The position numbers were made by a program, and so were the translations under genes. From NCBI GenBank assembly GCA_030592465.1, contig JAUVJB010000040.1, positions 1-16,491 on the forward strand: a stretch of 16,491 nt of DNA. Direction: 5' to 3'. The notes under the pieces were generated by a model. It ran no database searches, was not told the DNA's origin, and was given only the letters and a program-made list of their open reading frames with translations. Source of the stretch: Bacteroidota bacterium (lineage in GTDB: Bacteria > Bacteroidota > Bacteroidia > Bacteroidales > B39-G9). Of the stretch, positions 8,212 to 16,491 are shown one piece after another; position 1 is the stretch's first letter, and every line of letters starts with the position of its first letter.

Positions 8212-8236
8212 GATATTAACCTAAATAATTAATATC
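8212..8236 (-). promoter_or_regulatory. Inter-cistronic hairpin between rpoB and rpoC
   Basis: A perfect 8-bp stem (gatattaa at 8212-8219 and ttaatatc at 8229-8236) with a 9-nt loop sits in the 72-bp gap. The minus transcript continues with TTGTGCTTTTTTG, so it resembles a weak terminator or an RNA-processing or stability element. The stem is mostly A:U and would leak heavily. It may tune the RpoC to RpoB ratio; that is inference. Confidence 0.4.
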
Positions 8237-8247
8237 CTTATTATATA

Positions 8248-11200
8248 TTATTCTAAATTAATACTTAAACCTAAACCTCTAAGTTCATGTAATAAAACAT
8301 TAAAAGATTCAGGGATACCGGGTTCCTGCATTTGCTCACCTTTTACAATAGCTTCATAAGCTTTAGCTCTGCCTACAACATCATCTGATTTAATAGTAAG
8401 TATTTCTTGTAAAATATTTGCAGCGCCAAAAGCTTCAAGAGCCCAAACTTCCATCTCACCAAATCGTTGTCCACCAAATTGAGCTTTACCACCGAGAGGT
8501 TGTTGAGTAATTAGCGAATAAGGACCTATTGAACGAGCATGCATTTTATCGTCAACCATATGTCCTAATTTAAGCATGTAAATTACACCTACTGTGGCTT
8601 TTTGGTCAAATTTCTTACCGGTACCACCATCATATAATTGTGTTTTGCCATATCTTGGAACACTTGCTTTATCAGTATATTGATTTATTTCATCTAATGA
8701 AGCACCATCAAAGATTGGAGTAGAAAATTTTAGTCCCAAATTTTGACCTGCCCAGCCTAATACAGTTTCGTAAATCTGTCCTAAATTCATTCGAGAGGGA
8801 ACTCCAAGCGGGTTAAGAACAATATCAACAGGAGTACCATCTTCAAGAAATGGCATATCTTCTGCTCTTACAATTTTAGACACAATTCCTTTGTTACCAT
8901 GGCGACCTGCCATTTTATCACCAACTTTAAGCTTGCGTTTTTTAGCAATATATACTTTTGCTAATTGGATAATTCCTTGTGGTAATTCGTCACCAATTGT
9001 AAAATTAAAAATCTTTCGTTTATATTCTCCTTCAATTTCTTTATGCTTCCTAACATAATTCAACAATAATAATTTAATAGTTGCATTTTTCTTTTTGTCA
9101 GTTGTCCATCTATTAGGATTAACATCCAAGAAATCAATATTTTGCAAGAGTTTCTGTGTAAATTTTGTACCCTTATTAATAATATTATTACTTAAAAAAT
9201 CTTTTACACCTTGTGAAGTTTTCCCGCTAATTAGAATAAATAATTTATCGACTAATCCGGCTTTAAGTTCTTCTAATTTTGATGATAATTCCTCATTTAT
9301 TTTATCAACAATAGGTTTTTCAGAAACTTTACGTCTTCTATCTTTTATTGAACGAGAAAATAATTCTTTTTCAATAACAACACCATGTAATGAAGGTGCA
9401 GCTTTTAAAGAAGCATCTTTAACATCACCTGCTTTGTCGCCAAAAATAGCTCTTAACAATTTTTCTTCAGGTGAAGGATCTGTTTCACCTTTAGGAGTAA
9501 TTTTACCAATAAGAATATCTCCGGGCTTAACTTCAGCACCAATTCTTATGATACCATTCTCATCCAAATCTTTAGTAGCTTCTTCACTAACATTAGGTAT
9601 ATCAGAAGTTAATTCTTCAGTACCTCTTTTTGTATCACGAACTTGAAGTGAATATTCATCAATATGAATTGATGTAAATAAATCTTCACGAACGACACGC
9701 TCTGATATAACAATAGCATCCTCAAAGTTATAACCTTTCCAAGGCATGAAAGCAACTTTTAGGTTACGTCCTAAAGCTAATTCTCCACCTTGGGTTGCAT
9801 AACCCTCGGTCAATACTTTCCCTTTATAAACTTTTTCGCCAACTTTAACAATTGGTCTAAGGTTAACACAGGTATTTTGATTTGTTTTTTTAAATTTAGG
9901 TATCTCATAATGAACAACATCACTATCAAAACTAACAAAATTCTCTTCATCAGTTCTTGAATAATGAATAATAATTTCGTTAGAATCAACATACTCAACA
10001 ACGCCATCACCCTCTGAGAGAATTACATTTCTTGAGTCAATTGCAAGTTTACCTTCAATGCCTGTACCAACAATAGGAGATTGGGGTTGCAAGATAGGAA
10101 CAGCCTGACGCATCATATTTGAACCCATTAAAGCACGGTTAGCATCATCATGTTCTAAAAATGGAATTAATGAAGCGGCAACTGAAGCAATCTGATTGGG
10201 AGCTACGTCCATAAGATTAATCTTATCCGGTTCAATTACAGGGAAATCGCCCTCATATCTGGCTTTAACCTTAGAATTTTGAAAAATTCCACTTTCATCA
10301 ATAACTGCATTAGCTTGTGCAATAATTTTTTTCTCTTCTTCGTCAGCACTCAAATATATAACTTCATCGTTGTTCAAATAAACTTTTCCTTGATCAACTT
10401 TTCTATAAGGAGTTTCTATAAATCCAAGATTGTTAATTTTTGCATAAACGCATAATGAAGAAATCAATCCAATATTTGGACCTTCGGGAGTTTCAATTGG
10501 GCATAATCTTCCATAATGACTATAATGAACATCACGAACTTCGAAGCCGGCTCTTTCTCTAGATAAACCACCAGGTCCTAATGCTGACATCCTTCTTTTA
10601 TGTGTCATTTCGGCCAATGGATTTGTTTGATCTAAAAACTGCGACAATGCATTAGTACCAAAAAAAGAATTAATTACAGAAGAAAGAGTTTTTGAATTAA
10701 TGAGATCTACAGGAGTAAATACCTCATTATCGCGAACATTCATTCGTTCTCTAATTGTGCGCGACATTCTAGCAAGACCAACACCAAAATGATTCGTTAA
10801 TTGTTCACCAACAGTACGTACTCGTCTATTACTTAAATGATCAATGTCATCAACATCTGCTTTCGAGTTAATAAGTTGAATAAGATATTTAATAATTTTA
10901 ATAATATCATCTTTGGTAAGGACTTTAACATCTATGTCGGAACTTAGTCCAAGTTTTTTATTTATTCTAAACCTACCTACTTCGCCAAGATCGTAACGGC
11001 TTTCAGAGAAAAATAATTTATCAATAACATCTCGGGCAGTAGAATCATCAGGTGGTTCAGAATTTCTTAATTGGCGATAAATATGATAAACTGCTTCTTT
11101 TTCAGAGTTACAAGGGTCTTTATGAAGTGTATTATAGATAATTGCGAAATCGTTTACATTTAGTCCTTCTTTATGTAATAGAATAGTTTTAGAACCGGAA

Positions 11201-12060
11201 TCAATTATTTGGTCAACGTGTTCATTTTCAAGAACAGTTTCACGATCAATAATTACTTCGTTACGTTCGATAGAAACAACCTCACCTGTATCTTCATCAA
11301 CAAAATCTTCAACCCAAGATTTAAGTACACGTGCAGCAAGTTTTCGTCCAACAACTTTTTTTAAACCTGTTTTTGAAACTTTAACTTCATCAGCGAGGTC
11401 AAATATTTCAAGAATATCTTTATCACTTTCAAATCCGATAGCACGAAGTAAAGTTGTTACAGGTAATTTTTTCTTACGATCGATATAAGCATACATAACA
11501 TTATTAATGTCAGTAGAAAACTCAATCCAAGAACCCCTAAATGGGATTATACGTGCCGAATATAATTTCGTTCCATTTGCATGAATACTTTGTCCGAAAA
11601 AAACCCCCGGTGAACGGTGAAGTTGCGAAACAATAACTCTTTCTGCACCATTAATAATAAATGTACCTTTTTTAGTCATGTATGGTATCATTCCAAGATA
11701 CACATCTTGCACAACAGTATCAAAATCCTCGTGATCAGGATCAGTACAATAAAGTTTTAATTTAGCTTTTAAAGGTACGCTATAGGTTAAACCTCTATTT
11801 GAGCATTCATCTAAAGAATATCTGGGTGGTTCAACATAAAAATCTAAGAACTCAAGAATGAAATTATTACGGGTGTCTGTAATAGGAAAATTATCTATAA
11901 AAACTTTATATAAAGTTTCTTTTTTTCTTTGCTCCTGAGTTGAATTTAATTGAAAAAATTCTCTAAAAGATTTTAATTGTATTTCTAAAAAATCAGGATA
12001 ATTAAATTGATTTTTTATATTAGCGAAACTGATTCTACTACTTAAATTGTTAGAAGACAT
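8248..12060 (-). CDS. rpoB: DNA-directed RNA polymerase subunit beta
   Basis: RpoB forms the other half of the polymerase active-site cleft and holds the rifampicin pocket. The product is 1270 residues, the usual Bacteroidota length. The rifampicin region (about 466-495) keeps the residues whose change commonly gives resistance: Q474, D477, H487, R490 and S492 (Q513, D516, H526, R529 and S531 in E. coli numbering), so the target looks sensitive. It is followed by the invariant [20 protein letters not shown] and [14 protein letters not shown] blocks. Near the C-terminus are [17 protein letters not shown], which contacts the nucleic acid, and [18 protein letters not shown]. The ATG at 12058-12060 is the clear start. 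The gene is separated from rplL by 96 bp containing a terminator-like hairpin. Confidence 0.98.
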   Translation of the reverse strand: MSSNNLSSRISFANIKNQFNYPDFLEIQLKSFREFFQLNSTQEQRKKETLYKVFIDNFPITDTRNNFILEFLDFYVEPPRYSLDECSNRGLTYSVPLKAKLKLYCTDPDHEDFDTVVQDVYLGMIPYMTKKGTFIINGAERVIVSQLHRSPGVFFGQSIHANGTKLYSARIIPFRGSWIEFSTDINNVMYAYIDRKKKLPVTTLLRAIGFESDKDILEIFDLADEVKVSKTGLKKVVGRKLAARVLKSWVEDFVDEDTGEVVSIERNEVIIDRETVLENEHVDQIIDSGSKTILLHKEGLNVNDFAIIYNTLHKDPCNSEKEAVYHIYRQLRNSEPPDDSTARDVIDKLFFSESRYDLGEVGRFRINKKLGLSSDIDVKVLTKDDIIKIIKYLIQLINSKADVDDIDHLSNRRVRTVGEQLTNHFGVGLARMSRTIRERMNVRDNEVFTPVDLINSKTLSSVINSFFGTNALSQFLDQTNPLAEMTHKRRMSALGPGGLSRERAGFEVRDVHYSHYGRLCPIETPEGPNIGLISSLCVYAKINNLGFIETPYRKVDQGKVYLNNDEVIYLSADEEEKKIIAQANAVIDESGIFQNSKVKARYEGDFPVIEPDKINLMDVAPNQIASVAASLIPFLEHDDANRALMGSNMMRQAVPILQPQSPIVGTGIEGKLAIDSRNVILSEGDGVVEYVDSNEIIIHYSRTDEENFVSFDSDVVHYEIPKFKKTNQNTCVNLRPIVKVGEKVYKGKVLTEGYATQGGELALGRNLKVAFMPWKGYNFEDAIVISERVVREDLFTSIHIDEYSLQVRDTKRGTEELTSDIPNVSEEATKDLDENGIIRIGAEVKPGDILIGKITPKGETDPSPEEKLLRAIFGDKAGDVKDASLKAAPSLHGVVIEKELFSRSIKDRRRKVSEKPIVDKINEELSSKLEELKAGLVDKLFILISGKTSQGVKDFLSNNIINKGTKFTQKLLQNIDFLDVNPNRWTTDKKKNATIKLLLLNYVRKHKEIEGEYKRKIFNFTIGDELPQGIIQLAKVYIAKKRKLKVGDKMAGRHGNKGIVSKIVRAEDMPFLEDGTPVDIVLNPLGVPSRMNLGQIYETVLGWAGQNLGLKFSTPIFDGASLDEINQYTDKASVPRYGKTQLYDGGTGKKFDQKATVGVIYMLKLGHMVDDKMHARSIGPYSLITQQPLGGKAQFGGQRFGEMEVWALEAFGAANILQEILTIKSDDVVGRAKAYEAIVKGEQMQEPGIPESFNVLLHELRGLGLSINLE

Positions 12061-12095
12061 AATAAAAATAAAAAAGTGAACTTTAGAAAAACAAC

Positions 12096-12129
12096 AAAAA
12101 GGCTTAGAGCAATGTAATTACTCTAAACC
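12096..12129 (-). terminator. Probable transcription attenuator between rplL and rpoB
   Basis: In the minus transcript a 9-bp stem (12129-12121 with 12109-12101) encloses an 11-nt loop and is followed at once by UUUUUGUUGUUUUUC. One pair (12127/12103) is U:G here and would be A:C on the other strand. It has all features of an intrinsic terminator, yet lies inside the ribosomal-protein/polymerase operon, 28 bp after the rplL stop and about 36 bp before rpoB. Partial termination here would give more L7/L12 than RNA polymerase, as the rplL-rpoB attenuator does in E. coli. Confidence 0.75.
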
Positions 12130-12156
12130 TTGAAAGATTATATGTATAAGAATATC

Positions 12157-12531
12157 TTATTTAAGTTCAACTTCGGCTCCTTGTTCTTCTAATTTAGCTT
12201 TTAAAGATTCTGCTTCTTCTTTTGATACTCCTTGTTTAACTTCTTTTGGTGCAGAATCAACTAGAGCTTTAGCTTCTTTCAAACCTAAGCCGGTTAATTC
12301 TTTAACTAATTTTACAATTTGTAATTTAGCTCCACCCGGTGCTTTTAAAATTACATCAAATTCAGTTTTTTCTTCCTCACCACCTTGTTCACTTCCAGCA
12401 GCAGGACCTGCTACAACAGCAGCAGCAGCTGGTTCGATTCCATATTCTTCTTTTAATATGTTTGCTAATTCATTAACTTCTTTTACAGTTAAGTTAACTA
12501 ATTGTTCTGCTAACGCTTTTAAATCTGCCAT
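12157..12531 (-). CDS. rplL: 50S ribosomal protein L7/L12
   Basis: L7/L12 forms the flexible ribosomal stalk that recruits and activates EF-Tu, EF-G and other GTPases; it is present in several copies per ribosome. The 124-residue product has the expected parts: an N-terminal dimerisation domain that binds L10 (1-33), an Ala/Gly/Glu-rich hinge (about 34-55) and the C-terminal factor-binding domain beginning [10 protein letters not shown], with the conserved [20 protein letters not shown] and VDSAPKEVK. The start ATG is preceded by AAAAA, typical for the phylum. It lies 38 bp after rplJ and ahead of the attenuator-like hairpin. Confidence 0.97.
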   Translation of the reverse strand: MADLKALAEQLVNLTVKEVNELANILKEEYGIEPAAAAVVAGPAAGSEQGGEEEKTEFDVILKAPGGAKLQIVKLVKELTGLGLKEAKALVDSAPKEVKQGVSKEEAESLKAKLEEQGAEVELK

Positions 12532-12569
12532 TTTTTGCTAAAATTTAAATTAAATATTTATTATTATTA

Positions 12570-13085
12570 TTATTTTTCAGATAGTGTTTTAAGTACACCT
12601 GTTAATATATTGCCTCCGGATTGTAATGAAGACATAACATTTTTTAGAGGAGATTGTAATAGTAAAACGATATCTCCAATAAGTTCGTCTTTAGATTTAA
12701 TATTTGCTAATAATTCTAATTGGTCATCGCCAAAATAAAAGCTTTCTTCAACAAAAGCAGCTTTTATTATTGGTTTTTTATGTTTATTTCTAAACTCTTT
12801 AATTACTTTAGCAGGGACATTACCTGTTTCTGTAAAAATAATTGAAGTATTACCAATTAGGACATCATACAAAGGGTCATAATCAGCATCAGATTTTTCT
12901 AATGCTTTTTTTAATAGAGTATTCTTAACTACTAGTAAATTAATATCTTTTTCAAAACATTTTCTTCGTAGTGTATTTGTATCTAATACATTTAAACCTG
13001 AAACATCAGCTAAATAGAAATGATTTGTTTCATTAATTCGTTTAGTTAAGTTATCAATTATTTTATTTTTATCTTCTAAATTCAT
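12570..13085 (-). CDS. rplJ: 50S ribosomal protein L10
   Basis: L10 is the base of the ribosomal stalk: it binds 23S rRNA together with L11 and carries L7/L12 dimers on its C-terminal helix. The 171-residue product starts MNLEDKNKIIDNLTKRINET and keeps family blocks YLADVSGLNV, LRRKCFEKDINLLVVKNTLL and the C-terminal helix LLQSPLKNVMSSLQSGGNIL. It follows rplA after only 20 bp, so there is no room for the long regulatory leader found before rplJ in E. coli; any autoregulation by L10 must work elsewhere. The stop codon lies in a short run of TTA triplets (12558-12572). Confidence 0.96.
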   Translation of the reverse strand: MNLEDKNKIIDNLTKRINETNHFYLADVSGLNVLDTNTLRRKCFEKDINLLVVKNTLLKKALEKSDADYDPLYDVLIGNTSIIFTETGNVPAKVIKEFRNKHKKPIIKAAFVEESFYFGDDQLELLANIKSKDELIGDIVLLLQSPLKNVMSSLQSGGNILTGVLKTLSEK

Positions 13086-13105
13086 AATTACAAATAAGTT
13101 AAAAA

Positions 13106-13801
13106 CTATTCAACAATTGATTTAACTTCAACTTGCACACCGGAACTCATAGTGCTTGATAAATAAACACTTTTTACATAAGTTCCTTTAGCAGCTGATG
13201 GTTTTAATTTAATAAGAGTATTTAGCAATTCTCTTGCATTATCTACAATTTTTTCAGGTTCAAAAGATACTTTACCAATTGATGTATGGATAATACCGTA
13301 TTTATCAACTTTAAAATCGATTTTACCTTGTTTTACATCTTTTACTGCACTGGCAATATCCATTGTCACTGTACCGCTTTTAGGATTAGGCATTAAGCCT
13401 CTGGGGCCTAATATTCTACCGAGTTGACCAACTTTAGCCATCACATCAGGCGAAGTAATAATCACATCAACATCAGTCCAACCTCCTTTAATTTTGTCAA
13501 TATATTCATCTAATCCGACAAAATTTGCTCCTGCAGTTTTAGCTTCTTCTTCTTTATCAGAAGAACAAAGAACTAAAACCCTGATCTCTTTACCGGTTCC
13601 GTGAGGTAGTGAAACTACACCACGAACCATTTGATTAGCTTTTCTTGGATCAACATTAAGTCTAACATCAATATCCATAGAAGCATCATATTTAGTTGTA
13701 GTAATTTCTTTAACTAATTTTGTTGCGTCTAATATATTTAATTGTTTTTTATCTCCGATCTTCTCAAAAGCTAACTTTTGATTTTTTGTAAGCTTAGTCA
13801 T
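13106..13801 (-). CDS. rplA: 50S ribosomal protein L1
   Basis: L1 forms the mobile arm that helps release deacylated tRNA from the E site, and in many bacteria it represses its own mRNA. The 231-residue product is full length, with the signature [17 protein letters not shown] in the middle domain and the closing [20 protein letters not shown]. Its ATG (13799-13801) lies inside the end of rplK: the two genes share ATGACTAA, so translation is probably coupled. Confidence 0.97.
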   Translation of the reverse strand: MTKLTKNQKLAFEKIGDKKQLNILDATKLVKEITTTKYDASMDIDVRLNVDPRKANQMVRGVVSLPHGTGKEIRVLVLCSSDKEEEAKTAGANFVGLDEYIDKIKGGWTDVDVIITSPDVMAKVGQLGRILGPRGLMPNPKSGTVTMDIASAVKDVKQGKIDFKVDKYGIIHTSIGKVSFEPEKIVDNARELLNTLIKLKPSAAKGTYVKSVYLSSTMSSGVQVEVKSIVE

Positions 13802-14261
13802 TTTTCTGAAATATTAATTCTTCATTAAATGGAGCTTCTCCTTTAATAGTAACACCCATACTCCTAGCAGTGCCTGCAACCATTTTCATAGCTGATTGTT
13901 TTGTAAAAGCATTTAAGTCCGGCATTTTTTCTTCTGCTATCTCTTCTACCTGATTCCAAGTAATAGAACCAACTTTAATTTTGTTAGATTCTGCAGAGCC
14001 TGATTTAAGTTTTGCTGCTTCTAATATTTGCACCGCAACGGGTGGTTTTTTCACTACAAAATCAAAGGATTTGTCAGCATATATCGTAATTATAACAGGT
14101 AAAACTTTACCTGCACTGTTTTGAGTTCTTGCATTAAATTGTTTGCAAAACTCCATAATATTGACTCCTTTTGAACCTAAGGCAGGGCCTACAGGCGGTG
14201 AAGGATTTGCTGCTCCTCCTTTAATCTGTAATTTAATTAATCCTGAAACTGCTTTCGCCAT
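13794..14261 (-). CDS. rplK: 50S ribosomal protein L11
   Basis: L11 binds the GTPase-associated region of 23S rRNA and takes part in factor binding and the stringent response. The 155-residue product has the N-terminal [20 protein letters not shown], with the conserved prolines of the thiostrepton-site domain, and the C-terminal rRNA-binding block ending [15 protein letters not shown]. Beyond that normal end (usual total about 141-147) it carries about 12 extra residues, [14 protein letters not shown], and this tail is what overlaps rplA by 8 bp. The gene starts 29 bp after nusG. Confidence 0.97.
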   Translation of the reverse strand: MAKAVSGLIKLQIKGGAANPSPPVGPALGSKGVNIMEFCKQFNARTQNSAGKVLPVIITIYADKSFDFVVKKPPVAVQILEAAKLKSGSAESNKIKVGSITWNQVEEIAEEKMPDLNAFTKQSAMKMVAGTARSMGVTIKGEAPFNEELIFQKND

Positions 14262-14290
14262 GATAATTAATGTACAATTTAAATTTTTAA

Positions 14291-14827
14291 TTATTCTTTA
14301 ACAACTTGCATAAAACTAAGTTCTAATGGAGTACGACGACCAAAAATCTTAACAATAACTTTAAGTTTTTTCTTTTCTTCGTTCACTTCTTCAATAACAC
14401 CATTAAAACCATTAAAAGGTCCATCTACAACTTTAATGGATTCACCAACAATGAATGGGATATTAATCCCTTCATCGCTTTCGGCAAGCTCATCAACTTT
14501 TCCCAAAATTCTTTTAACTTCTGCATCTCTTAAAGGAACAGGATCTCCTTTTTTAGTACCTAAAAAACCTAATACATCAGATACATTTTTAATAACATGG
14601 GGAACCTCTCCTATAAGAGCTGCTTCGATTAGAATATATCCAGGAAAAAAATTCCTTTCTTTACTGATTTTTTTACCATTTCTTATTTGATAAATTTTTT
14701 CAGTAGGGATTAACACTTGTGAAACATATTCTTGTAAATTATTATGAATAATTTCACTTTCGATAAGCTCTTTAACTTTTTTTTCTTTACCACTAATAGC
14801 TTTTACTACGTACCATTTTTTTTCCAT
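14291..14827 (-). CDS. nusG: Transcription termination/antitermination factor NusG
   Basis: NusG binds the RNA polymerase clamp, alters pausing and Rho action, and links polymerase to the leading ribosome. The 178-residue product has the N-terminal NGN domain ([20 protein letters not shown] to about residue 110, including [10 protein letters not shown] and [15 protein letters not shown]) and a C-terminal KOW domain ([20 protein letters not shown] and the [14 protein letters not shown] end). No large insertion is present, in contrast to the longer LoaP/UpxY-type paralogues of this phylum, so this is the housekeeping copy. It follows secE after 23 bp, the classical secE-nusG pair. Confidence 0.96.
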   Translation of the reverse strand: MEKKWYVVKAISGKEKKVKELIESEIIHNNLQEYVSQVLIPTEKIYQIRNGKKISKERNFFPGYILIEAALIGEVPHVIKNVSDVLGFLGTKKGDPVPLRDAEVKRILGKVDELAESDEGINIPFIVGESIKVVDGPFNGFNGVIEEVNEEKKKLKVIVKIFGRRTPLELSFMQVVKE

Positions 14828-14850
14828 TAGTAAAATTTCTTTTCAAAATA

Positions 14851-15051
14851 TTAATAAAATATTCCGTAAATAAAAGACATTATGTGACTAAAGCTAAAAT
14901 CCATTAAATAAATCACAACTGCAATAATTAAGGAAGCAATCATTACAACAATTGAGCTGTTTTGTAGATCAGGCCAAGAAGGCCATGAAACCTTATGTAT
15001 TAATTCGTTATAAACGTCTTTAAAATATAATTCTATTTTTTTCATTTTCAT
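14851..15051 (-). CDS. secE: Preprotein translocase subunit SecE
   Basis: SecE clamps the SecY channel in the inner membrane. The 66-residue product is the short, single-span form: an amphipathic N-terminal helix (IELYFKDVYNELIHKVSWPS), the conserved W-P-S-W-P turn, and one hydrophobic segment (about 34-50, SIVVMIASLIIAVVIYL). The first ATG (15049-15051) gives MKMKKIELY; the second, two codons later, is equally possible. The gene lies directly downstream of tRNA-Trp. Confidence 0.93.
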   Translation of the reverse strand: MKMKKIELYFKDVYNELIHKVSWPSWPDLQNSSIVVMIASLIIAVVIYLMDFSFSHIMSFIYGIFY

Positions 15052-15059
15052 TTACTTAG

Positions 15060-15133
15060 CACGGGTAGAGAGGCTCGAACTCCCGACCTTTGGTTTTGGA
15101 GACCACTGCTCTACCAAACTGAGCTACACCCGT
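15060..15133 (-). tRNA. tRNA-Trp (CCA anticodon)
   Basis: The minus strand folds into a 74-nt cloverleaf: acceptor ACGGGTG/TACCCGT (last pair G:U), D arm GCTC-AGTTTGGTA-GAGC, anticodon loop CTCCAAA with anticodon CCA, variable loop AGGTC, and T arm GGGAG-TTCGAGC-CTCTC. The discriminator base is G, as usual for tRNA-Trp. The 3' CCA is not encoded (CTA follows). The outermost anticodon-stem pair is a G-A mismatch. It lies between tuf and secE, eight bases before the secE start, so it is probably cut out of the shared transcript. Confidence 0.95.
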
Positions 15134-15199
15134 AAAATAAAAAGTATTTTTATAAAATAAATTTACATAGATACCTTTTAATTTATATGTAGTTTATAA

Positions 15200-16387
15200 T
15201 TATTCAATAATACCTGTTACCTGTCCTGCACCAACGGTTCTACCACCTTCACGAATAGCAAAACGTAACCCTTTATCCATAGCAACAGGAGTAATTAAGT
15301 CAACTTGTATTGTTACGTTATCACCGGGCATTACCATTTCGGTACCTTCCGGTAATTTAATTTCGCCTGTTACATCAAGAGTTCTAATATAGAACTGAGG
15401 ACGATAATTATTATGAAATGGAGTATGGCGTCCACCTTCTTCTTTTTTCAAAACATAAACTTCAGCTTTGAATTTAGTATGAGGTGTAATAACTCCTTGA
15501 TGAGCAATAATCATACCACGTTTTACATCATCTTTATTAATACCTCTTAATAATAAACCTACGTTATCACCGGCTTGACCATCGTCTAATATTTTTCTAA
15601 ACATTTCAACGCCTGTAACAACAGTTTTTTTATGGTCAGCACCAAGACCAATAAGCTCAACTGCATCGCCGGTATGAACAACCCCAGCTTCAATTCTACC
15701 TGTAGCAACAGTACCACGACCGGTAATTGAGAAAACATCTTCAACAGGCATTAAGAAAGGTTTATCAACATCACGTTTAGGTATTGGTATCCAAGTATCA
15801 ACTGCGTCCATTAATTCAGTAACTTTTTCTTCCCATTTAGGTTCACCATTTAATGCTCCGAGAGCAGAACCAAGAATAACAGGTGTATTTTCACCGTCGA
15901 ATTCATAAAAGTCTAATAATTCACGAACTTCCATCTCTACTAATTCTAACAACTCGGGGTCGTCAACCATATCAACTTTGTTTAAAAAAACAACAATTTT
16001 AGGAACGTTTACCTGACGAGCTAAAAGTATGTGTTCTCGTGTTTGAGGCATAGGACCATCATCAGCAGCTACAACAAGGATAGCACCATCCATTTGAGCA
16101 GCACCTGTTACCATATTTTTAACATAGTCAGCATGACCGGGACAGTCAACGTGTGCATAGTGACGTTTTTCTGTTTCGTATTCAACGTGAGCAGTATTAA
16201 TTGTAATACCTCTTTCCTTTTCTTCAGGTGCATTATCAATTGAATCAAAAGATTTTATTTCACATAAACCTTTTTTTGCTAAAACTTGAGTAATTGCTGA
16301 AGTTAAAGTAGTTTTTCCATGGTCAACATGACCTATTGTTCCAATATTAACATGAGGCTTTGACCTATTGTAATGTTCTTTAGCCAT
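15200..16387 (-). CDS. tuf: Translation elongation factor Tu
   Basis: EF-Tu brings aminoacyl-tRNA to the ribosome as a ternary complex with GTP. The 395-residue product is full length. The GTPase motifs are all present: P-loop GHVDHGKT (19-26), switch I around RGITINTAH (59-67), DCPGH (81-85), NKVD (136-139) and the SAL motif near 173. Domain 2 starts about residue 205 ([20 protein letters not shown]) and domain 3 about 300, with [19 protein letters not shown]. The start ATG is at 16385-16387. It lies between the partial tRNA on the right and tRNA-Trp on the left, matching the tRNA-tuf-tRNA-Trp-secE order known in this phylum. Confidence 0.98.
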   Translation of the reverse strand: MAKEHYNRSKPHVNIGTIGHVDHGKTTLTSAITQVLAKKGLCEIKSFDSIDNAPEEKERGITINTAHVEYETEKRHYAHVDCPGHADYVKNMVTGAAQMDGAILVVAADDGPMPQTREHILLARQVNVPKIVVFLNKVDMVDDPELLELVEMEVRELLDFYEFDGENTPVILGSALGALNGEPKWEEKVTELMDAVDTWIPIPKRDVDKPFLMPVEDVFSITGRGTVATGRIEAGVVHTGDAVELIGLGADHKKTVVTGVEMFRKILDDGQAGDNVGLLLRGINKDDVKRGMIIAHQGVITPHTKFKAEVYVLKKEEGGRHTPFHNNYRPQFYIRTLDVTGEIKLPEGTEMVMPGDNVTIQVDLITPVAMDKGLRFAIREGGRTVGAGQVTGIIE

Positions 16388-16432
16388 AATTTCAAAATAT
16401 TTATTAATTTATATAGAAAAAAATTGTAATTG

Positions 16433-16440
16433 CAAACATA
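16433..16440 (-). promoter_or_regulatory. Candidate promoter -7 element upstream of tuf
   Basis: The minus strand reads TATGTTTG, an exact fit to TAnnTTTG, 45 bp before the tuf start and 17 bp after the upstream tRNA. There is no TTTG at the -33 position, which would fall at the tRNA 3' end. tuf may therefore have its own promoter as well as being read from the tRNA promoter upstream. Confidence 0.35.
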
Positions 16441-16457
16441 GTAATTTTTTTAATACG

Positions 16458-16491
16458 AGCCAATGATGGGAATTGAACCCATGACCTCTTC
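16458..16491 (-). tRNA. tRNA 3' part, probably tRNA-Thr
   Basis: The last 34 bases are, on the minus strand, the 3' portion of a tRNA: end of the anticodon stem, variable loop AGGTC, T arm ATGGG-TTCAATT-CCCAT, acceptor strand CATTGGC and discriminator T; CCA is not encoded. The anticodon is beyond the window edge. The identity Thr is inferred from its position before tuf and from the GAAG end of the anticodon stem; Gly is another possibility because of the U discriminator. Confidence 0.7.

Noticed and set aside
9095..9646. 183-codon open frame on the plus strand opposite rpoB, and similar frames opposite rpoC and tuf
   Set aside because: They lie wholly antisense to strongly conserved coding sequence and show no protein-like motifs; they are shadow frames.
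12558..12572. Five TTA triplets at the rplJ stop as a phase-variable microsatellite
   Set aside because: The tract is short, and since each unit is a stop codon on the minus strand, gain or loss would not change the L10 protein.
15134..15199. Inverted repeat tacata/tatgta between tuf and tRNA-Trp as a terminator
   Set aside because: The stem is only 6 bp of A/U-rich pairs with a 16-nt loop and no U-tract; the gap looks like ordinary AT-rich spacer.

Overview
The window looks like a chromosomal segment of a Bacteroidota species. It is very AT-rich, start codons are preceded by A-rich tracts with no clear Shine-Dalgarno, and the gene order tuf, tRNA-Trp, secE, nusG, rplK, rplA, rplJ, rplL, rpoB, rpoC, DUF3467 is the one I know from that phylum. 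Several candidate promoters also resemble the phylum's TAnnTTTG -7 element. No genus can be named from the sequence alone.

Layout. Bases 1-311 (+) are the 3' end of fabD (malonyl-CoA:ACP transacylase), followed by an intrinsic terminator. Bases 559-2740 are a complete insertion sequence of the IS1634 type (IS4-related DDE transposase) with 17-bp perfect inverted ends. Everything to the right is on the minus strand: an orphan umuD-like self-cleaving protease gene (2799-3248), a small DUF3467 gene (3368-3682), then the transcription and translation block read from right to left: a partial tRNA (probably Thr) at the window edge, tuf, tRNA-Trp, secE, nusG, rplK, rplA, rplJ, rplL, rpoB and rpoC.

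How the genes work together. The minus-strand block makes elongation factor Tu, the SecE translocon subunit, NusG (which couples transcription with translation), the L11/L1 and L10/L7-L12 ribosomal stalk proteins, and the two large RNA polymerase subunits. Spacing within it is tight, and rplK and rplA overlap by 8 bp. Three hairpins mark likely control points: a strong terminator-like hairpin between rplL and rpoB (a probable attenuator separating ribosomal-protein from polymerase expression), a weaker one between rpoB and rpoC, and a terminator after rpoC. In the three best stems, G:U wobbles pair only in the transcript of the expected strand, which supports the orientation.

Most of the window is ordinary, well-conserved housekeeping DNA. 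I see no CRISPR array, defence island or clearly new multi-gene system. The points that deserve a second look are the orphan umuD beside an IS with a dyad over its putative promoter, a 46-codon stop-free stretch in frame behind the rpoC stop codon, the inter-cistronic hairpins, and the uncharacterised DUF3467 protein next to rpoC.
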